A stretch of 64,000 nucleotides of DNA from Microcella sp. (GTDB taxonomy: Bacteria > Actinomycetota > Actinomycetes > Actinomycetales > Microbacteriaceae): assembly GCF_019739195.1 (NCBI RefSeq), contig NZ_JAHHDS010000003.1, forward strand, positions 124,001 to 188,000, written 5' to 3'. Position 1 is the stretch's first letter. Each line of letters opens with the position of its first letter. The notes beneath the pieces were generated by a model. It saw only the letters and a list, made by a program, of their open reading frames with translations, made no database searches and was not told where the DNA came from. Position numbers and translations under genes: made by a program. Shown here in pieces: positions 1-10,033 of this stretch.

Positions 1-535
1 CGTACTTGAAACCGAAGCTCTCGAGCGTGATCGTCACTTCAGCAGTGCCCTGCGGAGCGAACACTTCTGTGACGGTCGTCGCCAACTGGTGAATATTGAA
101 CTCGGTCGTGTCGATGATGATGTCGGCAAGTTCACGAACCTCAAACATGCGCTCTCGCTCGCGTGCAATGCCGTCGAGCAGCGTGCCGTCTTCCTGCAGC
201 GGGTGGGGTCGCCGCACTTGCTCAAAACGGCGCACGAGCACAGCATCCGTCGCCTCGAGGAATAGCACGCGGACGATGTCTCTCGACCGCAACTCTGCGA
301 TGATCGCGGCCAGGTCGGCGAAGAGCTTGCCGCCGCGCACGTCGACGACCGCGGCGATTCGCGGGAGCGCGCTGCCGGGGTGCACCGCCAGGTCGACGAG
401 CGGACGCAGCATCTGCGGAGGAAGGTTGTCGACGACGTACCAGCCGAGGTCTTCGAGAGCGTTGGCGACTGTCGAGCGCCCCGCGCCCGACATGCCGGTG
501 ACGATGAGCACATCATGGGGTACGGCGTCGGGCAT
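1..535 (-). CDS. rapZ: RapZ family nucleotide-binding protein (partial, C-terminus off the window)
   Basis: Only the first ~178 codons are present; the reading frame is open to base 1. The N-terminus carries a P-loop read as GMSGAGRST at about residues 14-22, followed by LGWYVVDNLPP, both typical of the RapZ/YvcJ family. The usual P-loop lysine is arginine here; as I recall, actinobacterial members share this, so it need not mean loss of function. In E. coli RapZ is an RNA-binding adaptor that controls GlmS through a small RNA; the actinobacterial role is less clear. It lies 37 bp downstream of uvrC, and in actinobacteria the uvrC-rapZ pair is usually followed by yvcK and whiA, expected beyond the left edge. 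The ATG start at 535 gives the conserved N-terminus. Confidence 0.9.
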   Translation of the reverse strand, partial: MPDAVPHDVLIVTGMSGAGRSTVANALEDLGWYVVDNLPPQMLRPLVDLAVHPGSALPRIAAVVDVRGGKLFADLAAIIAELRSRDIVRVLFLEATDAVLVRRFEQVRRPHPLQEDGTLLDGIARERERMFEVRELADIIIDTTEFNIHQLATTVTEVFAPQGTAEVTITLESFGFKY

Positions 536-572
536 CGGTCCTCGAGAGCTCGTCAAAGTGGGCGGTTCCAGC

Positions 573-2498
573 CTAACCGCCAGACCTCAGGGCACGATGC
601 ACGAGTTCTGCGGTCGCCGGACCGATGCCGTCGACTGCCACGATCTCATCGACACTCGCCGCGCGCAGCCGTGTGACCGACCCGAAGTGCTTGAGCAGCT
701 CGCGAATGCGCGACGGTCCGAGACCCGGCACGCTCGAGAGCACGGTGCGGATATCGCGGGAACGCGTGGTGCGCTGGTACCTCAGCGCGAAGCGATGCGC
801 CTCGTCGCGCAACCGCTGCAGCAGAAACAGGGCGTCGGATGCCCGCGGCAGGATCACCGGAAACTCGCTGTCGGGCAGCCACACCTCTTCGAGCCGCTTC
901 GCGATGCCGCAGACAGCGATGTCGTCGATGCCCTCGTCGCGCAGCGCTCGAGCTGCGGCGGCCACCTGCGGCTGCCCGCCGTCGATCACGAGCAGACCAG
1001 GGCGGTAGTGAAACGACTTGCGTGTCGGCGCCGGAGCGACCACGGGCTCGCCCGCGCCGTCGACGGTCGCATCGACCCCGTGGAGCTCTGGTGCTGCGGC
1101 ATCGTCGTGCAGGTAGGCGAGGCGGCGGCGCAGCACCTGGTACACCGCGTCGGTGTCATCGCGCGCCTCGGCGATCGCGAATTTGCGGTACTGGTCTTTG
1201 CGCGGCAGCCCATCTTCGAAGACGACCATCGACGCGACCTGGTTCGTGCCGCCGAGGTGCGAGACGTCGAAGCACTCGAGCCGAAGCGGAGCCTCCTCGA
1301 GCCCGAGTGCCTCCTGCAGGTCGGCGAGGGCCTGCGACCGCGCTGTGAAGTCGCCGCTGCGTCGTGTCTTGTAGCGCACGAGCTCACCCGCCGCATTGGT
1401 GCCGACCGTCGCAGCGAGGGCGGCCTTCTCGCCGCGCTGCGCCGTCTTCACCGTGACCGCACCTCGCTCCCCCGCCGTGCGGCGCCGCTCAGTGAGTACG
1501 GTTTGCAGCGCAAGCACGTCGTCGGGCACTTCGGGCACGATCACTTCGCGAGCCGGCACGGTGGTTTCGTCGTAGGCGTTCTGCAGCACGGTGTCGACGA
1601 GCTCGGCGAGGGTGACGTCGAGCTCGGTGTCGACGACCCAGCCCCGCACGCCGCGAATGCGCCCGCCGCGCACGATGAACAGCTGCACGGCGGCTGCCAG
1701 CTCGTCGTGCGCGATGCCGAACACGTCGGCGTCGGTGTCATCGGTCATGACGACGGTGCTCTTCGCGAGGGCCGTCTCGAGCGCACCGATCTGGTCGCGC
1801 AGCCGGGCGGCGGACTCGTAGTCAAGCTCGTGCGCCGCCTCGGCCATGCGCGTCTTCAGGGCCTTCACGTGACCCTCGTCGTTGCCGCCCATGAACGAGG
1901 CGAAGTCGAGTGCGATGCTGCGGTGGTCTTCGGGCGAGATGCGGCCGACGCACGGTGCGGCGCACTTTCCGATGTCGCCGAGCAGACACGGCCGACCGGT
2001 GTCGTGGGCCCGCTTGTAGGTGCTGTCAGAACAGGATCGCATCGGAAATGCCTTGAGCATGAGGTCGACCGTCTCGCGCACGGCCCAGACCTTCGTGTAC
2101 GGCCCGAAGTAGCGCGCGCCCGGGATACCGCGGGTGCGCGTCACCATCACCCGCGGCACGCGCTCCGCGAGCGTGATGGCCACATAGGGATAGGTCTTGT
2201 CGTCGCGGAACTTGACGTTGAACGGCGGCGCGAACTCTTTGATCCAGGTGTACTCAAGAGATAGCGCCTCGAGCTCGCTGCCCACGACCGTCCACTCGAC
2301 TCCCTGCGCCGTCGTGACCATGCGCCTCGTGCGCTCGTGCAGGCTCGTGACGGGTTGGAAGTAGTTGCTCAGGCGACTGCGCAGGTTCTTGGCCTTGCCG
2401 ACGTAGAGCACACGCCGGTTCGCGTCGAGAAACCGGTAGACACCGGGATCGGTGGGAATCTCGCCGCGTTTCGGGCGCCACTCATCCCGCGAGGCCAC
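573..2498 (-). CDS. uvrC: Excinuclease ABC subunit C
   Basis: 641-residue UvrC, the nuclease that makes the 3' and 5' incisions in nucleotide excision repair after UvrA/UvrB damage recognition. The N-terminal GIY-YIG domain is visible (GVY at residues 19-21, YVG at 32-34), followed by the UVR motif region that contacts UvrB, the RNase H-like nuclease core (FDVSHLGG around residue 390) and two C-terminal helix-hairpin-helix motifs (VPGLGPSRI and VDGIGPATA). The frame is open further upstream into uvrA, but the GTG at 2498 gives the family-standard N-terminus and begins 2 bp after the uvrA stop, so the two genes are probably translated together. Confidence 0.95.
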   Translation of the reverse strand: MASRDEWRPKRGEIPTDPGVYRFLDANRRVLYVGKAKNLRSRLSNYFQPVTSLHERTRRMVTTAQGVEWTVVGSELEALSLEYTWIKEFAPPFNVKFRDDKTYPYVAITLAERVPRVMVTRTRGIPGARYFGPYTKVWAVRETVDLMLKAFPMRSCSDSTYKRAHDTGRPCLLGDIGKCAAPCVGRISPEDHRSIALDFASFMGGNDEGHVKALKTRMAEAAHELDYESAARLRDQIGALETALAKSTVVMTDDTDADVFGIAHDELAAAVQLFIVRGGRIRGVRGWVVDTELDVTLAELVDTVLQNAYDETTVPAREVIVPEVPDDVLALQTVLTERRRTAGERGAVTVKTAQRGEKAALAATVGTNAAGELVRYKTRRSGDFTARSQALADLQEALGLEEAPLRLECFDVSHLGGTNQVASMVVFEDGLPRKDQYRKFAIAEARDDTDAVYQVLRRRLAYLHDDAAAPELHGVDATVDGAGEPVVAPAPTRKSFHYRPGLLVIDGGQPQVAAAARALRDEGIDDIAVCGIAKRLEEVWLPDSEFPVILPRASDALFLLQRLRDEAHRFALRYQRTTRSRDIRTVLSSVPGLGPSRIRELLKHFGSVTRLRAASVDEIVAVDGIGPATAELVHRALRSGG

Positions 2499-2499
2499 C

Positions 2500-5385
2500 T
2501 CAGGCTCCCGAGACCTCGGCGAGCATCTCGCGCAAGAAGGCACCGGTGTGGCTCTCGTCGACGGTCGCGAGGTGCTCGGGAGTGCCCGTCGCGATGACCT
2601 GCCCGCCGCCGGCACCGCCCTCGGGCCCCAGGTCGATCAGCCAGTCGGCGGCACGAATCACGTCGAGATTGTGCTCGATGACGATGACGGTGTTGCCCTT
2701 GTCGACGAGACCGTTCAGCACCATGAGCAGCTTGCGCACGTCTTCAAAGTGCAGGCCGGTCGTCGGCTCGTCGAGCACGTAGACGCTGCGGCCATTCGAC
2801 CGCTTCTGCAGCTCGGTCGCGAGCTTGACGCGCTGCGCTTCACCGCCCGAGAGCGTGGTGGCGCTCTGCCCGAGCCGCACGTAGCCGAGACCGACATCGA
2901 CGAGAGTCTTCAAGAATCTGTGGATGGCCGAGATGGGCTCGAAGAACTCAGCAGCCTCTTCGATCGGCATGTCGAGAACTTCGGCGATGTTCTTGCCCTT
3001 GTAGTGCACAGTGAGCGTGTCGCGGTTATAGCGGGCTCCGCCGCAGACTTCGCACGCGACGTACACGTCGGGCAAGAAGTTCATCTCGATCTTGATCGTG
3101 CCATCGCCCGCGCAGTTCTCACAGCGCCCGCCCTTGACGTTGAAGCTGAATCGCCCGGGCAGGTAGCCGCGTGCCTTGGCCTCGAGAGTCTCGGCAAAGA
3201 GGGTGCGGATGCGGTCGAAGACGCCGGTGTAGGTCGCCGGGTTCGACCTCGGGGTGCGGCCGATGGGCGCCTGATCGACGTGCACCACCTTGTCGAGATG
3301 CTCGAGGCCCGTGACGCGCACATGCTTGCCCGGCACCTGACGCGCGCCGTTGAGCTTGTTGGCGAGCACCTTGTAGAGGATGTCGTTGACGAGCGACGAC
3401 TTGCCCGAACCGCTCACCCCCGTGACAGCGACGAAGGCTCCGAGTGGAAAGTCAACCGTCACGTTCTGCAGATTGTTGGCCTTGGCGCCTTCGACCGTGA
3501 GCACGCGGTCGTGGTCGAGTGTGCGGCGCTCAACGACGTCGACGACCCTGCGGCGGCCCGCGAGATAGTCGCCCGTAATCGACGCCGGATTCGCGATGAG
3601 GCCGGCGTACGATCCCGAGTGCACGACTTCACCACCGTGCTCCCCCGCCCCGGGGCCAATGTCGACGATCCAGTCGGCGGTGCGGATGGTGTCTTCGTCG
3701 TGCTCGACGACGATGAGCGTGTTGCCGAGGTTCTTGAGTTTCACGAGCGTGTCGATGAGTCTGCGATTGTCTCGCTGGTGCAGCCCGATGCTGGGCTCGT
3801 CGAGCACGTAGAGCACACCCGTGAGCCCCGAGCCGATCTGCGTCGCAAGCCGGATGCGCTGCGCTTCGCCGCCCGAGAGGCTGCCTGCGGCGCGCGCCAT
3901 GCTGAGGTAGCCGAGCCCGACCTCGAGCAGAAACTCGAGACGCGCCCTGATCTCACGCAGCACGGCGGCGGCGATGGCGGCCTCGCGCTCGGTGAGGGTG
4001 ATCGCCTGCATGAACGCGTAGGCGTCGAGCAGGCTCAGCTCGGCGACCGACGAGATGCTGCGCCCGTCGACTGTCACCGCGAGCACTTCGGGCTTCAACC
4101 GGGCGCCGTCGCACTCAGAGCAGGGAACCTCACGCAGGTACTCGGCGAACCGCTGCTGAGACCAGTCGCTCTCGGCTTCGGCGTACTTGCGTTCGATGTA
4201 GGGGATCACGCCCTCGAACCCGGTCGAATAGGTCACGTCGCGGCCATAGCGGTTGCGCCACTTGACGCGCACGTCGAAATCGTTGCCGAGCAGAATGGCC
4301 TGCTGCGTACTCTCTTCGAGCTCGCCCCAGGGCGTGTCGAGCGAGAAGCCGAGGTCGCGGCCGAGCCCCGAGAGCAGCTTCTGGAAGTAGCTGTAGAGAC
4401 CCTTTCCTTGCTGGTTCCACGGCAGGATGACGCCGTCATTGAGCGACAGCGAGGGGTCGCCGATGAGCAGGTCGACATCGACCGCCATGCGGGTGCCGAG
4501 CCCCGAGCAGACCGGGCAGGCGCCGAACGGGGCGTTGAACGAGAACGTGCGGGGCTCGATCTCGGTGAGCTGCAGCGGGTGACGATTGGGGCAGCTCAGC
4601 CGCTCGCTGAATGTGCGGGTGCCGTCGGGCCCTTCGCGGTCGACGAAGTCGATGACGACGAGGCCGTCGGCGAGGCCGAGGGCCGTCTCGAGCGAGTCGG
4701 TGAGCCGGGTGAGGGCCTCGTCGTTCGCCACGAGTCGGTCGACGACGACGGCGATGTCGTGCTTCACCTGCTTCTTCAGCGTTGGGGGCTCGCTGAGCTG
4801 CACGACCTCGCCATCGACGACGGCACGGGCGTAGCCTCCCGCGGCCAGCTCACGGAAGAGGTCGACGAACTCGCCCTTCTTCTGACTGACCACCGGGGCG
4901 AGCACCTGGAAACGGGTGCCGGTCTCGAGCGTCATGAGCTCGTCGGCGATCTGCTGCACCGTCTGGCGCTGAATGCGCTCGCCGCACTCGGGGCAGTGCG
5001 GGGTGCCGACTCGAGCCCAGAGCAGGCGCATGTAGTCGTAGATCTCGGTGATCGTGCCCACGGTCGAGCGCGGGTTGCGGTTGGTCGACTTCTGGTCGAT
5101 CGAGACGGCAGGGCTCAGCCCCTCGATGAAGTCGACGTCGGGCCGGTCGACCTGACCTAAGAACTGGCGTGCGTAGGCCGAGAGCGACTCGACGTAGCGA
5201 CGCTGCCCCTCGGCGAAGATCGTGTCGAAGGCGAGCGAGCTCTTGCCCGATCCCGACAGACCGGTGAAGACGACGAGCGCGTCGCGCGGAATCACGAGGT
5301 CGACATCGCGCAGGTTGTGCACGCGCGCACCGCGCACACTCAGATGGGGAGCAGTCTCAAGAGGGGTCGCCGACACTCTCGCCAT
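2500..5385 (-). CDS. uvrA: Excinuclease ABC subunit A
   Basis: 961-residue UvrA, the damage-sensing ATPase of nucleotide excision repair. It has two ABC ATPase modules: the first Walker A is GLSGSGKS at residues 42-49 and the second is GVSGSGKS in the C-terminal half, each with an ABC signature (SLSGGEAQR and TLSGGEAQR). Zinc-binding cysteine pairs appear as CPEC, CPVC, CSEC, CENC and CEVC. ATG 5385 is the annotated start. However, a TACAAT hexamer at 5384-5389 sits exactly 7 nt before an in-frame GTG at 5376, so a leaderless start at GTG 5376 is equally plausible and costs three residues. No LexA-type SOS box was recognised upstream. Confidence 0.96.
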   Translation of the reverse strand: MARVSATPLETAPHLSVRGARVHNLRDVDLVIPRDALVVFTGLSGSGKSSLAFDTIFAEGQRRYVESLSAYARQFLGQVDRPDVDFIEGLSPAVSIDQKSTNRNPRSTVGTITEIYDYMRLLWARVGTPHCPECGERIQRQTVQQIADELMTLETGTRFQVLAPVVSQKKGEFVDLFRELAAGGYARAVVDGEVVQLSEPPTLKKQVKHDIAVVVDRLVANDEALTRLTDSLETALGLADGLVVIDFVDREGPDGTRTFSERLSCPNRHPLQLTEIEPRTFSFNAPFGACPVCSGLGTRMAVDVDLLIGDPSLSLNDGVILPWNQQGKGLYSYFQKLLSGLGRDLGFSLDTPWGELEESTQQAILLGNDFDVRVKWRNRYGRDVTYSTGFEGVIPYIERKYAEAESDWSQQRFAEYLREVPCSECDGARLKPEVLAVTVDGRSISSVAELSLLDAYAFMQAITLTEREAAIAAAVLREIRARLEFLLEVGLGYLSMARAAGSLSGGEAQRIRLATQIGSGLTGVLYVLDEPSIGLHQRDNRRLIDTLVKLKNLGNTLIVVEHDEDTIRTADWIVDIGPGAGEHGGEVVHSGSYAGLIANPASITGDYLAGRRRVVDVVERRTLDHDRVLTVEGAKANNLQNVTVDFPLGAFVAVTGVSGSGKSSLVNDILYKVLANKLNGARQVPGKHVRVTGLEHLDKVVHVDQAPIGRTPRSNPATYTGVFDRIRTLFAETLEAKARGYLPGRFSFNVKGGRCENCAGDGTIKIEMNFLPDVYVACEVCGGARYNRDTLTVHYKGKNIAEVLDMPIEEAAEFFEPISAIHRFLKTLVDVGLGYVRLGQSATTLSGGEAQRVKLATELQKRSNGRSVYVLDEPTTGLHFEDVRKLLMVLNGLVDKGNTVIVIEHNLDVIRAADWLIDLGPEGGAGGGQVIATGTPEHLATVDESHTGAFLREMLAEVSGA

Positions 5386-5447
5386 TGTAGGTGCGGCTCC
5401 CGACAGTCTCCCCCGCGCGGGCGTCTACAGAGCAGGGCTCAGCGCTA

Positions 5448-6491
5448 TCAGTCCGAAGACACTGCGATGCCGTCTACCGGGTACCGAGCCGCCAGAGCAG
5501 CCACCTCGGTGCCGGTGTACGGCCACTCTGTTACCGCGGGCGGCTCCGTGGTCTTGCGAGCGATGATCCAGCTCGTCGCGGCGGAGTGGGTGGTGCTGAA
5601 GGCGAGCAGAGGCAGTCGTGGATCGTCAGGCGAGAACGGGTGGGGCTCAACCTGCATGCGCACGTCGACTGACGACCCCGTCTCGACAACCTCGAACCCC
5701 AGCATCGGCGTGAAGAGTTGGCGCAGCCCATCAGGAGACATGCGCCAGAAGTCGTTCGGCCGCGCGTGGGTCGGCCAGGCCCACGGAGCGTGGTGCAGAG
5801 CGTATCCCCCGGGCACGAGAACGGTCGCGCACGCGCGCGCGACGAGCCACGGGGCGGCGACGTGCTCGAGCAGGCTGCCCGAGTAGACGATCGCGGCGCT
5901 GGCAACACCGGCGGCCAGATCAAGTTCGTGCACGTCGGCTACCAGGTCGACCCCGATACCTGGGTGGATGTCGACTCCGATCACCTCCCGGTTCGGGAAC
6001 TTCTCGCGCAAGGAACGATCGTCTTCTGCACGGCCCGTGCGCACTCCGAGTGCAAGCACACGACCGGGCGGTGCGGCCTCGATCGCTTCGCGGGCGGCAT
6101 CGCGCCAGTCGCGCCCTTCTGTGTCTGTGGGTACAACCGGCAGCGGATGCCGTGGTGCGGGAACGATGCACCGCACAGCGAGGTGCCCAGTCTCGCCCAG
6201 GAACTCGAGTTCGACGTCGGGAGGGCCGGGCAAATAGGCCGAGAAGCCCGCGGTTGCCATTGCCTCGTTTCCTCCGAAAAACACAGGAAGATCGGGACGA
6301 TGGAGTACGACGGTAGCAACGCTTCCCGAGCGGGTCGCCAGGGTGAGGCCGTTCACGGGGAAACCCCCGCAGTGCGCCCATCCCGTGACGTGCGTGCCAT
6401 GCGGATCGCACCAGTAGCGATCGATGGTCACGGCGAGTGTCGGGGTTTCGGTGATGGGAGCGGCGGGGAGCGGCCGACGGAGGATGCGCAC
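5448..6491 (-). CDS. Class I SAM-dependent methyltransferase-like protein between uvrB and uvrA
   Basis: 347 residues. About the first 115 form an all-beta-looking domain beginning TIDRYWCDPHGTHVTGW, unlike any repair domain I know. Residues ~140-300 look like a class I methyltransferase: VLALGVRTG (a degenerate motif I, where VLDIGCGTG would be usual), GVDIHPGIGVDLVADVHEL, SLLEHV and a late ARPNDFWRMSPDGLRQLF block of the kind seen in methyltransferases of surface-polysaccharide clusters. The substrate is unknown. It is 53 bp from the uvrB stop and 62 bp from the uvrA start. A TAGCCT hexamer lies 6 nt before the GTG start, so it may have its own leaderless promoter. The degenerate motif I leaves SAM binding open. 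Confidence 0.75.
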   Translation of the reverse strand: MRILRRPLPAAPITETPTLAVTIDRYWCDPHGTHVTGWAHCGGFPVNGLTLATRSGSVATVVLHRPDLPVFFGGNEAMATAGFSAYLPGPPDVELEFLGETGHLAVRCIVPAPRHPLPVVPTDTEGRDWRDAAREAIEAAPPGRVLALGVRTGRAEDDRSLREKFPNREVIGVDIHPGIGVDLVADVHELDLAAGVASAAIVYSGSLLEHVAAPWLVARACATVLVPGGYALHHAPWAWPTHARPNDFWRMSPDGLRQLFTPMLGFEVVETGSSVDVRMQVEPHPFSPDDPRLPLLAFSTTHSAATSWIIARKTTEPPAVTEWPYTGTEVAALAARYPVDGIAVSSD

Positions 6492-6497
6492 AGGTCG

Positions 6498-6503
6498 AGG
6501 CTA
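6498..6503 (-). promoter_or_regulatory. Predicted -10 box of a leaderless promoter (methyltransferase-like gene)
   Basis: TAGCCT matches the actinobacterial TANNNT -10 pattern and ends 6 nt before the GTG start at 6491, so transcription would begin at or next to the start codon. No convincing -35 is visible. Confidence 0.4.
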
Positions 6504-6544
6504 GCCCCGGTACGCGCGCGGTTCGAGCGCTGCTCGAGGGGCGC

Positions 6545-8623
6545 TCAGCGCACGTGCCCCGCCTCGACCATGCCACGCAGATCTTTCTTGAGGTCTTGCA
6601 CTTCGTCGCGCAATCGAGCGGCGAGCTCGAACTTGAGCTCTTCGGCCGCCGTGAGCATCTGGGCCGTGAGGTCGGCGATGATCGACTCGAGCTCGGCCGC
6701 CCCCTCTGCGCCGCGCCCCTCGCGCCGCAGCCCCGGAGTCGGCGACTTTTTGCCGCCACCAGCCGCGGCGCGCCGGCTCGCGAGCAGTTCGGCCGTGTCG
6801 GCGCCTTCGCGCGCGAGTTGGTCGGTGATGTCGGCAATCTTCTTGCGCAGCGGCGTCGGGTCGATGCCGTTCTCGAGGTTGTAGGCGACCTGCCGCTCAC
6901 GACGCCTCGTCGTCTCGTCGATCGCTTGCGCCATCGAGGGCGTGACGACGTCGGCGTACATGTGCACCTCGCCTGACACGTTACGGGCCGCGCGGCCGAT
7001 GGTCTGGATGAGCGAGGTCGACGATCTCAAAAAGCCTTCTTTGTCGGCGTCGAGAATGGCCACGAGAGACACTTCGGGCAGATCGAGACCCTCGCGCAAC
7101 AGGTTGATGCCGACGAGCACGTCGTAGACACCCTGACGCAGCTCGCTCAACAGCTCAACGCGGCGCAGGGTGTCGACATCGGAGTGCAGATAGCGCACGC
7201 GCACACCGGCGTCGGTCAAGAAGTCGGTGAGCTCTTCGGCCATCTTTTTGGTGAGGGTCGTCACGAGCACGCGCTCGTCACGCTCAGTGCGCTGGCGGAT
7301 CTGTTCGAGCAAATCGTCGATCTGGCCCTTGCTCGGCTTGACGACGATCTGCGGGTCGACGAGGCCGGTCGGCCGGATAATCTGCTCGACGATCGAGTCG
7401 GTGATGCCGAGCTCGTACTTGCCGGGCGTGGCCGAGAGGTAGACCTTCTGGCCCGTGCGCTCGAGAAATTCTTCCCACCGCAACGGACGGTTGTCGAGCG
7501 CACTCGGCAGTCGGAAGCCGTGCTCGACGAGCGTGCGCTTGCGCGAGGCATCGCCCTCGTACATTGCGCCGATCTGCGGCACCGTGACGTGGCTCTCATC
7601 GATCACGACGAGGAAGTCATCGGGAAAATAATCGAGCAGGCAGTTCGGCGGTTCGCCTGGCGCCCGGCCGTCAATGTGGCGCGAGTAGTTCTCGATGCCG
7701 TTGCAGAAGCCGATCTGTTCCATCATCTCGAGGTCGAAGGTCGTGCGCATGCGCAGGCGCTGAGCCTCGAGCAGCTTTCCCTGCCGTTCGAGCTCGGCAA
7801 GCCTCGGCTCAAGCTCTTCTCTGATCGACACGATCGCACGCTGCATGGTGTCGGGCGAGGCGGCGTAGTGCGTCGCCGGGAACACCGAGACAGCATCGAG
7901 CGCACGCACAACGTCGCCCGTGAGCGGGTGCAGAGCGTAGAGAGCCTCGATCTCGTCGCCGAACATCTCGATGCGTATCGCGAGCTCTTCGTACATCGGG
8001 ATGATCTCGATAGTGTCGCCGCGCACCCGGAACTTGCCGCGCGAGAAGTCAACATCGTTGCGCTGGTACTGCATGCCCACGAACTTGCGAATGAGCACGT
8101 CACGGGGAATGCTCTGCCCCACCTGCAGGGCGACCATGGCCTCGAGGTACTCTTCTGCCGCGCCGAGGCCGTAGATGCACGAGACGGTTGAGACCACGAT
8201 GACGTCTCGACGGCTGAGCAGTGAGTTCGTCGTCGAATGGCGTAGCCGCTCTACTTCGGCGTTGACCGAGCTGTCTTTCTCGATGAAGGTATCGGTCTGC
8301 GGCACGTACGCCTCGGGCTGGTAGTAGTCGTAGTACGAGACGAAGTACTCGATCGCGTTGTGCGGCATGAGATCGCGGAACTCGGTCGCGAGCTGCGCAG
8401 CGAGCGTCTTGTTGTGCGCGAGCACGAGTGTCGGGCGCTGCACCTGCTCGATCAGCCAGGCCGTCGTCGCCGACTTTCCGGTGCCCGTCGCGCCGAGCAG
8501 CACGATGTCGGTCTCTCCCGCGTTGATGCGCGCGGCGAGCTCAGCGATGGCCTGTGGTTGATCGCCGCTCGGACGGTAGACGCTCACGACTTCGAACGGC
8601 CGCACCGAGCGAGTGGGTTCCAT
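6545..8623 (-). CDS. uvrB: Excinuclease ABC subunit B
   Basis: 692-residue UvrB, the helicase-like subunit that UvrA loads on damaged DNA and that recruits UvrC. Walker A is GATGTGKS at residues 44-51. The beta-hairpin region [16 protein letters not shown] follows, then the helicase motifs ([20 protein letters not shown]) and a C-terminal UVR motif ([19 protein letters not shown]) that pairs with UvrC. The frame extends 26 codons further upstream, but that would overlap coaE; ATG 8623 gives [14 protein letters not shown], the family N-terminus. A TAGACT hexamer 7 nt before this ATG overlaps the coaE stop and suggests a leaderless transcript in addition to read-through from coaE. Confidence 0.96.
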   Translation of the reverse strand: MEPTRSVRPFEVVSVYRPSGDQPQAIAELAARINAGETDIVLLGATGTGKSATTAWLIEQVQRPTLVLAHNKTLAAQLATEFRDLMPHNAIEYFVSYYDYYQPEAYVPQTDTFIEKDSSVNAEVERLRHSTTNSLLSRRDVIVVSTVSCIYGLGAAEEYLEAMVALQVGQSIPRDVLIRKFVGMQYQRNDVDFSRGKFRVRGDTIEIIPMYEELAIRIEMFGDEIEALYALHPLTGDVVRALDAVSVFPATHYAASPDTMQRAIVSIREELEPRLAELERQGKLLEAQRLRMRTTFDLEMMEQIGFCNGIENYSRHIDGRAPGEPPNCLLDYFPDDFLVVIDESHVTVPQIGAMYEGDASRKRTLVEHGFRLPSALDNRPLRWEEFLERTGQKVYLSATPGKYELGITDSIVEQIIRPTGLVDPQIVVKPSKGQIDDLLEQIRQRTERDERVLVTTLTKKMAEELTDFLTDAGVRVRYLHSDVDTLRRVELLSELRQGVYDVLVGINLLREGLDLPEVSLVAILDADKEGFLRSSTSLIQTIGRAARNVSGEVHMYADVVTPSMAQAIDETTRRRERQVAYNLENGIDPTPLRKKIADITDQLAREGADTAELLASRRAAAGGGKKSPTPGLRREGRGAEGAAELESIIADLTAQMLTAAEELKFELAARLRDEVQDLKKDLRGMVEAGHVR

Positions 8624-8630
8624 GCCCCTC

Positions 8631-8636
8631 AGTCTA
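8631..8636 (-). promoter_or_regulatory. Predicted -10 box for a leaderless uvrB transcript
   Basis: TAGACT ends 7 nt before the uvrB ATG and includes the coaE TAG stop. The same hexamer occurs in front of pyrR and efp. No clear -35 is seen. Confidence 0.45.
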
Positions 8637-9269
8637 CGAAGAGGGGTCTGACACTGCGGTGTGACCCGAACGGCGAGCGACGAGTTGCTGCCAGAGAGCA
8701 TCCGTCTGCTGCTCGGTGCTCTCGATCGTGCCGCTCGTGTCGATCACGACGTCGGCGACGGCGAGGCGCTCGTCATCGGTCGCCTGGGCGTCGATACGGC
8801 GCTGTGCGGATGCTCGGTCGACGCCGCGCAGGGCGACGAGTCGCTCGACGCGCACGTCGGCGGGTGCGTGCACTACGACGACGAGCGCGAACTCGTCGGC
8901 CGACCTGGCCTCGACGAGCAGGGGCACGTCGTAGACGACGACGGCGTCGGGCTGCGCGCTCTCGATCTCGGCGAGTCGTTCGCGGTAGAGCCGGGCGACC
9001 TCGGGGTGCACGATCGCGTTCAGATCACAACGTGCAGTGCCATCGGCGAAGACGATGTGCCCCAGCGCCGCGCGATCGAGCGAGCCATCGGGTGCGATCA
9101 CCGCTTCGCCGAAGCGGGCGCGCACCGCCGCCAGGCCAGGCGAGCCCGGTGCGACCGCTGTGCGCGCGAGCTCATCGGCATCGATGACGACCGCTCCGTG
9201 TTGAGCGAGGCGGCGCGCCACTGTCGACTTGCCGGCGGCGATTCCACCCGTGAGCCCGATCACATCCAC
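8634..9269 (-). CDS. coaE: Dephospho-CoA kinase
   Basis: 211 residues. It phosphorylates the 3'-hydroxyl of dephospho-CoA, the last step of CoA synthesis. Walker A is GGIAAGKST at residues 8-16, followed by VIDADELAR; further along are [12 protein letters not shown] and YDVPLLVE, all conserved in CoaE. The GTG start at 9269 gives MDVIGLTGG, the standard beginning. A TAGGGT hexamer 6 nt upstream suggests a leaderless message. Its place upstream of uvrB matches the order in other actinobacteria. The CoA pathway gene coaBC also lies in this window (40398-41633). Confidence 0.95.
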   Translation of the reverse strand: MDVIGLTGGIAAGKSTVARRLAQHGAVVIDADELARTAVAPGSPGLAAVRARFGEAVIAPDGSLDRAALGHIVFADGTARCDLNAIVHPEVARLYRERLAEIESAQPDAVVVYDVPLLVEARSADEFALVVVVHAPADVRVERLVALRGVDRASAQRRIDAQATDDERLAVADVVIDTSGTIESTEQQTDALWQQLVARRSGHTAVSDPSS

Positions 9270-9275
9270 GGCCCG

Positions 9276-9281
9276 ACCCTA
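9276..9281 (-). promoter_or_regulatory. Predicted -10 box for a leaderless coaE transcript
   Basis: TAGGGT lies 6 nt before the coaE GTG. A CTGGCA at about 15 bp upstream is a possible but poorly spaced -35. The divergent DUF4126 gene has its own TAGCAT -10-like box at 9307-9312, so this short region would hold back-to-back promoters. Confidence 0.4.
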
Positions 9282-9306
9282 ACGGTTGGTCGCGGGTGCC
9301 AGCGGG

Positions 9307-9312
9307 TAGCAT
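9307..9312 (+). promoter_or_regulatory. Candidate -10 box for the DUF4126 gene
   Basis: TAGCAT fits TANNNT. TTGGTC at 9286-9291 could be the -35 element, though the 15-bp spacing is short. Transcription from here would leave a leader of about 20 nt containing the GGAGG ribosome site at 9331-9335. Confidence 0.35.
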
Positions 9313-9340
9313 GAGGGCCAGTCGCTTCCCGGAGGTCTCT

Positions 9341-9937
9341 GTGCTCGAACTGCTCACCGGAACTGGGCTCGCCGTCGCCGCGGGCCTCAACGCCTACGTG
9401 CCGTTGCTGATTCTCGGCCTCGCAGGCCGTTTCCTCGACTTCATCGAGTTGCCCACGGGCTGGGCCTGGTTGCAGAACGAATGGGTGCTGCTCATTCTCG
9501 CGGTGCTGCTGGTGGTCGAGATCGTCGCGGACAAGATTCCGGCCGTCGACTCGATCAATGACTGGATCCAGTCGATCGTGCGCCCGGCGGCGGGCGGCAT
9601 CGTGTTCGGCACGGGCAGCGCGACGCAGACCGCGGCCGTGACCGACCCTGCTGCGTTCTTCGAGTCGAATCAGTGGGTGCCGGTCGTGGCCGGCATCGTC
9701 ATCGCCCTGGGCGTGCACGCGACCAAGATGTTCGTGCGCCCCGCGGCGAACGCCCTCACGGCGGGCGCCGCCGCCCCCGTGCTGTCGACAGGCGAAGACA
9801 TCGGCGCGGTGATGTTCAGTCTGTTCGCGATCCTCATCCCGATTCTCGTGATCATCGCGCTCATCGCACTGGTCGTCATCGTGTTCTCGATTTTCCGCCG
9901 CATGCGCAGGCGGCGGCAGTCGGTGGCACCCGCGTAG
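9341..9937 (+). CDS. DUF4126 domain integral membrane protein
   Basis: 198 residues, one of only two protein genes on the plus strand. It begins with the DUF4126 hallmark GTGLAVAAGLNAYVPLLILGL, has about five hydrophobic segments, a conserved VVEIVADKIPAVDSINDWIQ stretch after the second, and ends in an Arg-rich tail (RRMRRRRQ) that should sit in the cytoplasm. Its function is unknown. The frame is open for 15 more codons upstream, but GGAGG at 9331-9335 lies 5 nt before GTG 9341, which decides the start. It runs convergent to rpsA, and a shared terminator separates them. Confidence 0.85.
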   Translation: MLELLTGTGLAVAAGLNAYVPLLILGLAGRFLDFIELPTGWAWLQNEWVLLILAVLLVVEIVADKIPAVDSINDWIQSIVRPAAGGIVFGTGSATQTAAVTDPAAFFESNQWVPVVAGIVIALGVHATKMFVRPAANALTAGAAAPVLSTGEDIGAVMFSLFAILIPILVIIALIALVVIVFSIFRRMRRRRQSVAPA

Positions 9938-9982
9938 GCTTCTGGTCGCCACCTCGCACCACCCGGCAATTCGACCAACGCA

Positions 9983-10012
9983 GAACGGGCCGCCCCGCAG
10001 GGCGACCCGTTC
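9983..10012. terminator. Bidirectional hairpin terminator between DUF4126 gene and rpsA
   Basis: Arms 9983-9995 and 10000-10012 pair over 13 bp around a 4-nt loop. The single irregularity is a G-U wobble when read from the rpsA side and a C-A mismatch when read from the DUF4126 side, so it works better for rpsA. No long T-run follows, as is common in actinobacteria. Confidence 0.7.
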
Positions 10013-10033
10013 GAGCTTCTCGTGCGAGAACTG

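Noticed and set aside
5386-5447. LexA-type SOS box before uvrA
   Set aside because: No GAAC-N-GTTC-type palindrome in this gap or before uvrB; only a CCCGCGCGGG palindrome that looks like GC background.
9296-9340. Upstream start for the DUF4126 protein
   Set aside because: Fifteen unconserved residues, and the GGAGG site would lie inside the gene; GTG 9341 fits better.
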